Source: Evernia prunastri (taxonomy: Eukaryota; Ascomycota; Lecanoromycetes; Lecanorales; Parmeliaceae). Taken from it: a DNA stretch of 64,000 bases. The position numbers and the translations under genes were made by a program. Positions 1 to 10,329 of the stretch are shown one piece after another. The stretch covers positions 61,454 to 125,453 of the forward strand of contig NKYR01000115.1 of the NCBI GenBank assembly GCA_003184365.1, given 5' to 3'. The notes under the pieces were generated by a model. That model did no database searches and was not told the origin of the DNA. It worked only from the letters and a program-made list of their open reading frames with translations. Within the stretch, counting starts at the first letter, position 1; every line of letters starts with the position of its first letter.

Positions 1-375
1 TCGTTAGAGGATCGTTTGAAAAAGAGACGAGCATCATGCCAGTACAAAAACGGAAGGCGCCATCGCACCTTATTCCAAAGGTGCAACGGAGCTTGCAGCG
101 TGTCTTGCTCCTCTAGTGTCATATCACATACCATAGGCACACAAGCACACCACATCCCATCAATCGATGGTAAGGTTGACACGAGGTGACGAGCTGCAAC
201 AACTGTGAGACAACTCTCTTTGTAAAGAGAGATGCCTATGTTGGTCTTAGGTGTATATAAAAAAATAACAAGACAGGGAGCTTGCCTCACTTTGGTAAGA
301 ACGCCAATCCTTGTCGTTCGATGCTAGAGATGCTAATACGAACTCATGCAGAGAGGTGTGCAGCTCGAGATCACC
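1..375. other. No gene seen
   Basis: No convincing coding region, RNA gene or repeat is visible in these first 375 bases. An A/T box reading TATATAAAAAAATA begins near 253, the first of a series of similar boxes spread through the next 8 kb. Confidence 0.5.
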
Positions 376-955
376 ATGACCTCTCCCACCAAAGTGGACC
401 CTCCTTCAGAGGCAGAAAGACCGGTGAGGCGCGAGCGTCTGCAGAAAAGTCAGATGGAGGCAATCGGCACCTCACTTCAATGTCAGAGGCCACTCCTGCC
501 CACAAGCACAAGGACACCAAAGGCCTTGTGGGACTGACATACAGTCAACAGGTCAGAGTGGGCTGCTGGCACTCGAGAATCTTGAGGCCGACAAGCGTGC
601 GAGACGTGAGCGACTGAAACTGATTCAGCTGGAGGCCTTAGGAATTCCTCGCTGGCAGCACTCAATGTACGAGTCTGTCTCCCCTTCTGAGATCAAGTCC
701 ACCGTACGTAAGTCAAAGCAGATCAGAATCTCGAGTGGAAAAGACCAGGAAAACGTGGCAGGTTGGCGATTACTGTGTCAGAGGTGAAGATAGCGGTCAA
801 CGGAGCCAAGGAGGATCCGGTCGATGAGAGCGACGGGTTCGAATTCGTCGACAACGAAGATGACTTCGAAGTCGTTGAGAAGGCACTGTAAGTGTTTGAT
901 GCACTCTTCTGATATCCAAACTTATTATCACCGCAGCGACTGCCAGCTACTGTAG
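376..955 (+). pseudogene. Decayed or mis-framed small gene with internal repeat
   Basis: I do not recognise the product. Two copies of a basic helical motif of the form EA..x..RRERL..xQxEA lie about 170-190 bp apart, one near 405-485 and one near 577-650, so the protein seems to have arisen by internal duplication. The first copy is open from ATG 376 to a stop at 535-537; the second is in another frame and has no ATG of its own. The 3' end looks genuinely gene-like: a likely 41-nt intron at 702-742, then a very acidic stretch (DESDGFEFVDNEDDFE), then a 49-nt intron at 888-936 (GTAAGT..CGCAG), ending at TAG 953-955. The frame break near 540 argues for a pseudogene, although an unseen intron or a sequence error could explain it. 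Confidence 0.35.
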
Positions 956-3082
956 GCGCTGTGGCCGAGATGATGCCCGATTTAGTGCTATCTCATCATG
1001 TCTTCGTCTAATCCCAAGGGACAGGCTAAGGATGGAGTCACTCACGCTTGTGCAGCACAATAGCCATCCTGAAGAGCTGAGGTGGCGCCTCCATAGCAAA
1101 GAAGGTACGAAGATTCGAGTCATGAATCTATATGTCATTTTTGAAAACTAACGAAATGAGGGTTGTTTTTCTCGACACTTTTCGTACCCAAAGCTCCAAT
1201 TTCACTTACAGCATAGGCATCGCTGTACCTCCAACACCAAGCTCTTCTATACATTCTATCGCTCATGCAGGTGCATTCATGGGAGGACCTTGCGTCCTAT
1301 ATATATAAACACGACAACGAACAGCAGGCAGCGCCAGTCCACGTCCAACGACAGGACCTTCTCTGGAATGCTTCGCCAGAGAGCTGAAAAGGCCTGAAGC
1401 CAAAAAAGGCGTGGAAGACAACACGCCCGCGAGAGTTGTCGGATGTCTAACTCCGAAAGGACAGCCATTCTCGACTACACGCGGTGGGTCCATTGTTAGC
1501 CTCGAAGCCATCGCGCTGCAGGGTCTACCTCTAGATGTCTTGCTATTCACACGTGAAAGTCAGAGAAAATTGGCAGATCTTGCGAGGGATGCAACAGTGG
1601 TTGGATCACAATGTTTGGAAGGTAACGCCACTGCCCGTCGTGTGCCACATGGGCTGCTATACTGAACTCAAACAGACTTGAGCTTAATCCAGTGGCGAGA
1701 GATTACTCCACTGGCAAGTTACAGATTGCAGCAAAGTGGGCTTGCAACGGTTCCGGCGAGTACGTGGGAACACATGGGAAGCCTGTGCCAAGGAGTCGCT
1801 GTTGTGGTATGTGCGCACAATTCCCCGACACTTCGCCCTGCTGATCTGATTGAAACTGCTTTTGTGCGCTGTTGACTGACTTCTCTTGCACAGATCTGGC
1901 GCTGAGGGATCTGCTGAACCCTATCTCGGAAAGGAACTCTTTTATTGTACATAGGGTCCTGATAGATTTCGCCAAAACATTTGATCAACTAGTTTCTTGT
2001 TTCCTTGTCATGATGAAGCCGCTGTGTGTCAACAGACGTGCTAAGTTGACAAAGAATAAGTTAGCTGACTTGGCAGATACTTATCTGAGCACAACATGCA
2101 CTTATCCGTCCTGAGCAATGACGTGAAAAGGCTCATGTTATATGCAAAGATTATCCGGTATATCCGATTCAGACAACTCTCATGAAGAATCTTCATGGCT
2201 AATTGAATGTCTAGTTCCTCCAACGAAATCGGAGTCCTACACTCCTCTTTTCGACCTCTTTCCTCGACTTCCTGCCAACAAGTACGTGGCACTAAAAATA
2301 TATAGACTCGATTTCTGGTCCTTGAATAGGCGGTGGCCGTGAGAACGGTCAAAGGCTGGCTTTGACCCAGCTAGAAAGACCAACAAGAAGGGAGCTAGGC
2401 TTAAAGATATGTAGGTCCTGTCGGAGAACAACGCGACCTTTGATTGCAGATAAATGGAAGATAGCTAACCTGTGCCATCAGTCAAATTCTTGAGACACGT
2501 ACCATGGACGAAGGCCCAGACTATAACAACCGGCTTGACCTCCAACAATAGTATTCACGCGGAGACTTACAAGATCTAAAATACTTATACACACTCCTCA
2601 CCAGCGCAAGTAAAGCCGCAGTCAACAGACAGAATTCCGTCGCTTTCAATGCGGGCACAGACATTCTGTTCCGCAAGTGAAAGGAATAAGATCATTCAGA
2701 AGAAATATCAAGGAGTCATTTTCCGGGGAGGGAGCCTTCTAGTGCTGGGTAAGCTTCTGCCATCTTCTGCTCATCCACTGCAACTGACTGACTGATAAAG
2801 GCCTAAACACTGAAAGTCTCCGCGTGTTGATCGCGCACAATATATGCTATCACCTTCACACCTTAGGACAAGAATGTCTCTGTATGAGAAGGCATCATTA
2901 TATCCTGACGGCATCCGAAAATAGTCAAGTAGGAGGCTGTGCTGCCCAGCAGAAATCATTTCGACAAGACAGGTTGAGACAACAAGACTCCTGTCTCAAT
3001 AAAAATATATACACCTCCAAGCTGCCCTGAAGCCAGCCGAAACCGGCAGAGATGCAACGCAAATCCCTTCATTACCGCCATC
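956..3082. other. No supported gene; scattered short ORFs
   Basis: Only short open frames without recognisable domains occur here. Examples are an unassigned frame at 1411-1665 that begins with GTG, and an 66-codon ATG frame at 2142-2342. A perfect 7-bp inverted repeat (CCAGTGG/CCACTGG) spans about 1689-1713. A/T boxes similar to the one near 253 occur at about 1297-1309, 2294-2305 and 3001-3011. The tract may be old gene debris, but nothing firm can be called. Confidence 0.4.
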
Positions 3083-3596
3083 ATGAATTATACCATGAAC
3101 GGAGTGGAGCTCATTCAAGTTGAAATGCGGACTGAGTGCACGCGTCGCGGCCTGACCCATGGCGGAGACAACGGGGACCTTTCACGTCGACTCCATCAGA
3201 GCGACACTCAGGGTCTCTTCCAGATTGACCCATGGCGGAGACAACGAGGAGCTGAAAACTCGACTGCTCCAGAGCGATACTCAGGGCGTCCTTCGAGTGG
3301 AGGAACAAGTGGAGAGAAGGGGAGCTTAACGATGGTCTTCCAATGCCGGAAGATCGTTTAGGGGTCCCACGGAGGAGTCAATACTTGGGACACTCGGTTC
3401 CAGGTTATATCTCGGGTCTTACAATACCTATATTCAACGATATAGGCATGAGAACAGTACGACGGAGGATGCGTGGACGCTTCGCTACTGGCGAGCTCCC
3501 CAGCATTCAAAATCCTAGCCAAGCAGCTCCGACCTATTCACCGAACGCGTGGACTCTTGAATACTGGCGCAACCTTCGAACTCTGACGTCCTAAGC
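3083..3596 (+). pseudogene. SAP-motif gene relic, two tandem SAP-like motifs in different frames
   Basis: From ATG 3083 the frame reads a SAP-like helix-turn-helix pattern: LxxEC.RRGLTHGGDNGDL followed by SRRLHQSDTQG. SAP domains bind A/T-rich DNA in chromatin and repair proteins. A second copy of the same segment, about 72 bp on (3223-3300), reads LTHGGDNEELKTRLLQSDTQG but in another frame, so a frameshift separates them. Past an in-frame TAA the second frame stays protein-like to about 3565 and contains a W-T-L-x-Y-W-R motif near 3471, repeated near 3544 (NAWTLEYWR) in another frame. Frameshifts plus stops indicate a pseudogene. The SAP assignment rests on pattern only. Confidence 0.45.
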
Positions 3597-3599
3597 AAG

Positions 3600-4230
3600 A
3601 AGCCCCGATCACTCTTGACGCGCAGAGTACCGGATCTCTATACCAGCAGATGGCCCTGGTGCATGTTCCTGAAATTCCAAGACGTAACCACAGTCTTGAA
3701 CAGCTTCAGCGGTTCTTCGTTGAGTTATCAGTCGATGGGAAACCGGATCTCGAGACAGGGGAACTTGATGACCAATTTGGGGCACACTGGAACGCTTCTG
3801 GAGCACGATGGCTGGCTCGTGGTGGTCCACCTCACCCTCAGCATCCACAGCTGGAACCGCATCAGCAACAGCAGCAGCAGCAGCGATTGCAACTAGAATA
3901 CGAATTTCATCCTTTTCTGCAACGCTTCTGGAGCACGATGACTCGCTCACGGTGATCCCTCTCACCCTCAGCATCCCCAGCTGTAACCACAACAGCAGCC
4001 ACCGTATGACTCGCTCGTGGTGGCCGTACTCCACGTCGCTTTCAGCATCCACAGCAGAACTCACGACATCAATTGCAACAGCAGCAGCGACTGCAACTAG
4101 AATTCCAATATCACCCGCTTTGGGATACTATAGAGTGCAACCAGTCTTCCGGTTCAAGCCATCCCTCGCTTTGTTTAGCGCACCAACAGCAACTCCAACG
4201 GTGTGAAGAACCAGCATTTGCTGGACCCTA
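3600..4230 (+). pseudogene. Gln-rich repeat gene relic
   Basis: The frame open from about 3650 to 3955 ends in a histidine/proline/glutamine-rich tail (HPQHPQLEPH, then seven Q). The DNA repeats itself: the 20-mer around 3791 recurs at 3921 (130 bp), and a Gln-rich block encoding QQQQRLQLE then an aromatic-HP motif occurs near 3868 and again near 4076. The second block is open to a stop near 4230 but in a different frame from the first, and a third block near 3965-4010 is interrupted by a TAA. I infer a low-complexity gene that expanded by slippage and then decayed. There is no recognisable domain. Confidence 0.4.
3791..4120 (+). repeat. Imperfect tandem repeats, CAG/CAA-rich
   Basis: Two copies of AACGCTTCTGGAGCACGATG start at 3791 and 3921. 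Each is followed within 100 bp by CTCACCCTCAGCATCC and a CAG-rich run. A third, shorter version of the downstream part begins near 4013. Copies differ by substitutions and small indels, so the duplication is not recent. Confidence 0.7.
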
Positions 4231-4621
4231 GACTTCTTCACGAGCAATCACTGTCTATCGTTCTGCCGCTAGTGCCTCACGGTATATATTCACCGAGAGC
4301 GGCTTCAAACCCTTCAAACCTATCTGATAGGGGTTTTGAGTCCATCTCAAAGGACAAATAACATTCGCTTCCCCACATCGATGACCGAGGAGAGTCTGTC
4401 CGCCAATTTCAGCTTCAATATCAATCAGTTCTCCAGTCAGAACATCAACAACTATCATAACCAATACAACCATTAACAACCCAGGCACTGCGATATTGTT
4501 GCATGCTAAAAATATATAAAATTCTTGTTCCTGGTGTCATTCGTGAGGGGACCGAGGCTCGGAGGATGAGAAAGAGCGTGGGCAGCTGGGTCCTTACGCA
4601 AGCTGTTACATAGTAAGGACT
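4231..4621. other. No gene seen
   Basis: No coding region is supported. An A/T box (CTAAAAATATATAAA) lies near 4506-4520. Confidence 0.4.
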
Positions 4622-5032
4622 GTGGAGCCTGCGAGAAGTTCTTACTGCTGTCTCCCACTCTGGCCAGCAAACTTCGAGGCACTCCTCAACTCTGGCCAGC
4701 AACATGCTCAGCAACCATCCTCTCGTCTGTCGCGCCTCAGCCAAGAGATTCGCAATCCGTACGCATTGCTCCTCGGGGGCGAATTGTGGGCCGACTGGAC
4801 CCTCATCCAGCTAGAGCGATCTTCTCGGCAGTCTTCCTCACGCATGTCGCACCCAAGCCAAGAGATTCGCAATCCGTACGTCCCCGGGGGCCGATTGTGG
4901 ACCGACTGGACTCTCATCCAGCCAGAGCGTGTCTGGGATTCGATTGAGATACCGGGTCTGCGAAACGCCAATAGAGGCTTTGACTCCTTCTATAAGCCGG
5001 AGATTCAACGATATCAAGCAGGGCGCATATAA
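4622..5032 (+). pseudogene. Unknown ORF with 117-bp direct repeat
   Basis: A 136-codon frame with no recognisable domain. Its middle is a direct repeat: GCCAAGAGATTCGCAATCCG begins at 4740 and again at 4857. Both copies continue into a segment encoding a W-[AT]-D-W-T-L-I-Q motif (LWADWTLIQ and LWTDWTLIQ), in the same frame. The frame starts at a non-ATG codon and no promoter is evident. The first ATG in frame comes only after the repeats have begun. Treated as a relic; a small real gene with an upstream exon cannot be excluded. Confidence 0.35.
4740..4930 (+). repeat. 117-bp tandem duplication
   Basis: The shared core of about 75 bp in each unit is nearly identical, and the period is exactly 117 bp, so the reading frame is kept. 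Confidence 0.75.
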
Positions 5033-5819
5033 CAGTATATAGTAGAGCGACGGAATACTTTTGAACTTTCACTCGTCTCCACTCTGCTGCCGGACGTGAT
5101 GACCGTAGATTCCGTGTTGCGAGATTGCTGACCAGAGACCATTTCAAGCGATTCAGTTCACTACTAACCACCGTCTTGGGCTAGACGTTAACAGGCATCC
5201 ATTATAGATATACATATTGCAGCTTCCTTCTGGTATGATCCGCTCGCATGAGACACTCTGATGCCTAGCTAACTTTTGAATGCAGTCGGTGATGGCCCAA
5301 GGTGTGTCACCATGAAGCTCCCATTCGGCTCTACCACAAGAATCCTCAAATAATCCGGGGCACTAGCACGAAGCGTTCTCGGTCTTCGACACAGCCGACT
5401 CAAAGAGTCGCCGTTCAAGCTTCGTGCCATTGGTAAGAGTCTCTTTGCGCGATAAAATCAGACTTATCCTCAAAGGATACTGTATCTCAAACCGCCGCTA
5501 ACATGTACGAACCCAGTCGAGCAGGAGACGGAGGATCCTCGAGCATCAAAGAGTATTTAAGCTTGGGTTCCGGAATGTGTGGGGAGAGACGGCATCTATG
5601 GTGGCTCGAAATCATGAACAGGCGGACTGGACGGATCAGGCAACGCTCGATGTGAAAGTCCCGCCACCACCGCCAGCTAGCTCTCATGCAGATGCTTAAG
5701 AGTATGTGTCGTGACGGAGAACTCCTGCTTTCCCATCTTACCATACTCCTTTTCTAACACTGCTAGCGCAACAACATCATCTGCATTCTCTTCCACCGCC
5801 GCCAGCACGATCTCCTACT
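5033..5819. other. No supported gene
   Basis: A short ATG frame from 5502 to about 5662 lacks any recognisable motif. Otherwise I see nothing that can be called. Confidence 0.35.
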
Positions 5820-6017
5820 TTGGCAGCTCCTTCTCCGTCACTACCAAACGCTCTGCTAGCCACATCTTCCGACTCCCCAGAGGGGATCGTCAATACCATC
5901 ACCACCCTAAGTGCCCAAGCTGGCTCTCATCTCAGTGAAGCCGAGCAAACGGACGGTTTCTATGAGAGCGCTATGGCTCTTCAGCAGATGCTGAACATGA
6001 TCCTCGTTCCTATATAA
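5820..6017 (+). pseudogene. Short Ser/Ala/Pro-rich ORF fragment, unknown
   Basis: The frame is open for 65 codons and stays open upstream through a Pro-rich stretch near 5780. It has protein-like composition and ends in a possible amphipathic helix (ESAMALQQMLNMI), but has no domain. It lies directly upstream of the SRA-YDG relic and could be that gene's degraded 5' part. Confidence 0.25.
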
Positions 6018-6059
6018 ATAGAGGGGTTACCCTCGAATCAACAGCAGCACGTCCTCCAA

Positions 6060-6916
6060 GGGGAGCTCGGGCGGGATTCTGTTCGTGAACGTCTTGTTCT
6101 GGTCACAAACGTGGATGTGACCTCGCTCATCCCCACCAACGAGCCGCCGATGCCAATGTACACAACCCTGCAGCGGAGATGCTGAGCCTGAACATGGACC
6201 TCTGCATCGCCTTCCAAGAGCTCGGAATGTGGGAGCTCATCGGACCGAGAGTGTCGCCTGGGTCCTTCTCTTTCGAGGCAGTACAGAACACACTGAGAAG
6301 GTACTGAAGGCTTGGGTGACTCGTCGGCAAGCTCTCGACTACGTGCGCATAGGCATGAGCTGGAAGTTGTGTGAGTGCCGGACTTGATTCGGAGAAGCTG
6401 GAACAGACAATGCTGGCCAACTTTCTCATTGCCTCTCTCAAGCAACGCGGAATCAACTGGCCACACTTGCATCGCACGCAGAAAACCCAGGCCGACACGG
6501 ACGTCTGTGCTACACTCACTGACGCTCTCAATAGACTGGCAAGGGGGCCTATTCCGTTGTGGTCAGTGGCGGAGGGTATGACAATGTGGACAACGGTGAT
6601 ACGGATTGGGTGCTGCGGCACCCAAGGCGCTGAAGGATCTCCGTCAGCTGCAACAAACCTCATGCTCTTGCTCATGCTCAAAGCATATGAGACTCACCAG
6701 CCAATTCGTGTACTCAGATCTGCCTCACTGCCCGCCGCCAACCCATATCGTCCAGCGCGCGGTATCCGCTACGATGGACTCTACCGAGTCATCAACCATA
6801 AGTTTCTGGATGGGAAGACGGCTATGTACGGCTTCTCGGCATCTTGGCCAGTGATCAAAGGCGGCAGTGCTCGATGTACCTCGCTGTCAACCAGCCCCAA
6901 TATTGAACGCTTTTGA
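6060..6916 (+). pseudogene. SRA-YDG domain gene broken by frameshifts
   Basis: The SRA (SET and RING associated, YDG) fold recognises modified or hemimethylated cytosine in DNA. Here its signature pieces are all present but in different frames. Near 6558-6630 one frame reads VVSGGGYDNVDNGDTDW, matching the family's SGGYxDDxDxGD motif. The ATG-less frame to 6916 then carries the second half: HQPIRVLRS, then NPYRPARGIRYDGLYRV at about 6740-6795 (the name-giving YDG), then an LDGKTAMYGF segment. The stretch 6060-6370 supplies two more protein-like pieces in different frames. At least two frame changes lie inside about 250 bp, and no GT..AG pair removes them, so I call a pseudogene. The family identity is firm from the motif set; the original length is unknown. 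Confidence 0.7.
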
Positions 6917-7722
6917 ATCTGTACTACCCGCTGGGCGTGGAATTCAAGAAAAATGCTCAAGCGACTGATCGTAGCTAACGAAAAATCACCTGCTTGGGAC
7001 CTAGACTGGAAAGAACTTCAACGCAATCGAGCCGGATCCTGTTCTTGAGGGAACTGCTTGACGCGGAGGTCGACACGGACCTGAACAATGGCTTGCCATA
7101 CCTCGGGTCCGCGTTCCGAAAGAGCATCACCTTGCTCAAATTGATATACCTCGCCGTCAACCAGCTGTCATATTGAAGGTCTCGACTGCAAAGCCATGGA
7201 AAGAGAATGCCACCATACCACCAACCGTACCTGCCGCCTTGAGAACACAGCCGAAAGATCACACCGGACCGAGAAACAGAGCTTAGAAAGCCTGGCTACA
7301 GAAACCCAGCTCAATACCGTGCCATAAAAATATATACTTCATCTTCGACCACGATGCTGCGGACAGTCTCGAATGATCTTTTGGCATCGAAGACCAAGTT
7401 TGCTCTGGGTGTACGAGACAGACGCAGTAAACACCAGACCTGCGTCTCTCCCAACACTTACCACATACAAGCAAACGCACACGACTCTCGCGTCAACCGC
7501 AATTCGAACACTGTCGGTTTCGTCCCACTCCGACTTCTGACCTGCATGACCATGTCAGTGGTCCTCAGCAGTGTCATCGCGGCAAGTGGACACGGAGAGG
7601 AAAGCCATCAGTCATTGTACCATAAGAATTTCTCGACACACTTTTCCAGGCTGCCTAGTCCCCACTGGGCAGATTATATAAAAAAACAAACTACCGCATA
7701 GCACGCAGCACGCGCACCGCAG
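6917..7722. other. No supported gene; short duplication
   Basis: A sequence near 6870 (TACCTCGCTGTCAACCAGC, then a TATTGAA end) recurs near 7147 with few changes, so the tail of the SRA relic was duplicated. An unassigned frame at 7354-7701 ends in DYIKKQTTA and has no recognisable domain. A/T boxes lie near 7326 and 7672. Confidence 0.35.
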
Positions 7723-8116
7723 TTGCCAGCCAGCAGGATTCCCATCACCTTGAGCTCACAGAGGCTTACGAGCCTCCAGTACCCAGCTCCGAATCCAAAC
7801 ACCGTGCCCGAATGGGCCAACGAAGAAGTCATAATCCTGGTTTATTTCAGATTCCGAGGGGTGCTGGGCCGGGTGTTCAAAGATATCATCCCACAAAAGG
7901 GCGGCGCACTGCGTGACAATCCTCAGCATAAGACTTGAGACCTCCGACTCACGAATCAGTGGCTCATTGACCGTATCATAAGCAGGGTCAAAGTCTTAGC
8001 CAGGGCAAGGCACGATGACGAAGGAAAGGCTCGGCTTTACGACGGCGAGCGGAAAGCGCTAACGGAGTTCAAAATGGACGAGCAGCGCAAAAGTGGAGGA
8101 CGTAAGTCTTGCAAGA
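7723..8116 (+). pseudogene. ORF interrupted by a single TGA, possible fungal DNA-binding-like protein
   Basis: The frame is open from 7723 to the TGA at 7936-7938 and then continues in the same frame to a stop at 8114-8116, so one nonsense codon divides about 130 residues. Before it lies VPEWANEEVIILVYFRFRG, which resembles the start of SANT/Myb-like modules common in fungi (W..EE...LxYF). After it lies a basic helical stretch (LIDRIISRVKVL then LYDGERKALTEFKMDEQRK). The first codon is not ATG. The domain suggestion is weak; the single-lesion structure is seen directly. Confidence 0.4.
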
Positions 8117-8880
8117 ACTCATGAAATCTGCTGGCCTCGTGCTGAAGTTTACCGCAGATTCAGAATCTGGAACCGATCATGCCTCAGTTGGCCTGAATCG
8201 TCGAACTCCCTGCCACACCAGAAACCGAAACCGAGGTCGAGGCAAATCACGATCTGCCAGATGGGTCATGACCTATATAGCATGCCAATGGACGAGTCGG
8301 ACGAGTAGTTGACTCAAGCATCTGCCGTGGAGAAGGACGATTTGAGGGGACAGTAGTTGCCTCAAGCATCATCCTCCGCGAGGACATTCGGGGTCGCCAA
8401 ACACTCTATCTCCATCAATCCCCAACAACCTCATCACGTACCGAAAGACTCAAAAATATATAAATCTATATAGGTTTGTTCCTTCGAGCAAAAAAATCGG
8501 GACTACCGCAGCTAAACTTTGTTACGCAGGAAGAACGTGATCTATACTCCCGCCGGAGATCGCGTCTCGCATCCTCGAGAAGCTTCGAGAGTGGTATCAC
8601 GCGAACGAGGCTCGCAAGGCCCGCATGAAGTAAGAGCCTTGTTCTCCAAAAAAACTGCCAGATCGCTGACAGCCTCGAAGGGCTATAGAGCAAGACATGA
8701 CGGGACCTAGTCCCCCAACCTCTGCCTCCACCATCTCTTGAGCCTCTTGAGTTCTTCTCCTTCGTCAACGACCGAAAGAACTTATTCGGGACTTGCAGAG
8801 GGGATGGCTCGTTAGTACGCTCATCCGCCAATCTATATCTGGCGTTTGAGCGGCAATTTGAGACCGATGTCCTCTTTCCC
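8117..8880. other. Relic tract with a duplicated gene tail
   Basis: The segment about 8550-8690 encodes a short basic C-terminus (EKLREWYHANEARKARMK then stop) and is similar to 10250-10400. Other frames here (for example 8093-8308) have no domain. An A/T box lies near 8453-8478. Confidence 0.35.
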
Positions 8881-10080
8881 ATGGAGAGATTTCGATTGGA
8901 ATGGAGCAACAGGTCGCACGGTGCGGAGGCCTACCAACGCGTCGTCCGTGGTACATCGCCTGCAAACTATCGAGACCCACCTACTGAGCTACACGTTGAG
9001 ATCTACAACTGCTATCTCTTTGTGGGCAAGATATTCCCCTACCTGAGACAGCAGCCAGAGGCGATGTGGATCCGGACTCGGTTCTCCTCAACGCTATCGC
9101 GACCTCACATCCCAACGCATGATCGTAGGACAGAGAGGTTATCCGGTCATATGTTTTGATCTTCTGCTTGTCAATGGGGTCATCCTTACAGAAGCCGAAT
9201 CTCTCATCTATCAAGGGAGAGAACCTTGGTCAACATTGTTCTTCCGCAGATGCCTTGATTCTGCGGGGAAAAGGCGCTGGTTAAAAGATTTTGAGCTTGA
9301 GATGTGCAGCTTGGATATGCTCTTCCATGCAGAAGCCCAACTCCTTATATATGATATACGAAGACAGTACAGTCGTGCTCTCAAAAAGACCTTGGTCAGG
9401 ATGGTTGTTCGACAAATGCCCGCAGGTCAGATACTCCCTTACCTGGGGCAGCAGTCAGAGGAGGAACCGGACCCACACCTCCTCAACACCATCGCCACCC
9501 TACGGTCCCAATGCCATGTGGAAGAAAAGCAGAATCTTCCAGCTATATGCATTGGTCTTCTAGGAGTCCTCTCTCGGCCTGTTGCAGAATTTGCTCGCCT
9601 ATCAGGAGTGTCGGATCAGAACACTTATCAGCAACTGTACAACATGGTCGGGTTTCTAAACTTACCTGCTGAGGTACGCAAGTATGTCTACAGAGACTGC
9701 TTCATTGTGGGAAAGATATTCCCTTACCTGGGGCAGCAGTCAGCAGACGTCAACACCAGGACGATCTCACTGTCCCAAAGCACAATCGAAGAGTAGAAAA
9801 GTTATCCAGCTCTATGGATTGGTCTTCTGCTTGTCAACAAGGCCATCCATGGAGAAGCCGAAGTTCTCATGTATCAAGGGAATACGATCGTGCTATCTTG
9901 GTCAGCATTGTTCTTCCGCAGATGCCTGCAGACAGGAGAACCGGAACCGGCCCCGCTGTCCAACCAAGGCTGGATACTGCTCCACGGATCCGCTATTTTT
10001 GGTGAAAACTCTCTTTACATATCTCCACGTTCCCCGAGAACCATGGTAGCGTTTCAGCTTGCCAATTTCCTACAAGCACG
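8881..10080 (+). pseudogene. F-box-like (2EXR-type) gene relic with degenerate repeats
   Basis: Fungal F-box-like proteins carry an LPxEIRxxIY motif and often a later IxxEAxxxLYxxNT motif. Both occur here more than once. FLNLPAEVRKYVYRDCF lies near 9653-9703 and a weaker copy (PTELHVEIYNC) near 8981. KAIHGEAEVLMYQGNT lies near 9841-9885, with a copy (ILTEAESLIYQG) near 9181. A KIFPYLGQQS-type segment recurs three times, near 9025, 9425 and 9712. Frames change between 8881-9159, 9119-9796 (225 codons, ATG 9119) and the piece after 9797. The 225-codon frame is uninterrupted but begins and ends in mid-domain. I infer unequal exchange among tandem copies followed by decay. Function unknown; the family is often linked to substrate recognition in SCF ubiquitin ligases. 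Confidence 0.5.
9018..9900 (+). repeat. Degenerate tandem repeat, units about 290-400 bp
   Basis: The block beginning AAGATATTCCC(T)TACCTG is present near 9027, 9428 and 9715. A second block, TTCTGCTTGTCAA followed by an ATCAAGGGA element and TTGTTCTTCCGCAGATGCC, is present near 9162 and 9826, with a diverged form at 9300-9425. The order of blocks is the same in each unit. Confidence 0.6.
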
Positions 10081-10086
10081 GCAGAA

Positions 10087-10329
10087 ATGCTTAAGGCCAT
10101 GGAGAGCCACCCAATCCCCAGATCAGTGAAGGATCTCTTGATGGAAAGTGAGACGAAGGTCACCACTTGGGGCCAGGTGAACGAGCAGCTGCAGGGAGAA
10201 CATCGCCACATGAAGAAAGAGCAGAGCGACAAGAGCCTCATTACGTCGCTCGAGAACGTTACCGTTGTACGCCAAAAGCTTCGTAAGCATTACGAAGCAA
10301 CCACAGCACTAAGGGCAATGATGAAGTAA
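10087..10329 (+). CDS. Hypothetical 80-aa protein, possibly a gene fragment
   Basis: An ATG frame of 80 codons with a charged, helical composition, a predicted coiled-coil-like stretch, and a basic C-terminus (RQKLRKHYE..) . I do not recognise it. Its last about 25 codons and the following about 70 bp resemble 8550-8690, so it is probably the 3' part of a gene once duplicated in tandem. It directly follows the F-box-like relic and may have belonged to it. Confidence 0.3.
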   Translation: MLKAMESHPIPRSVKDLLMESETKVTTWGQVNEQLQGEHRHMKKEQSDKSLITSLENVTVVRQKLRKHYEATTALRAMMK

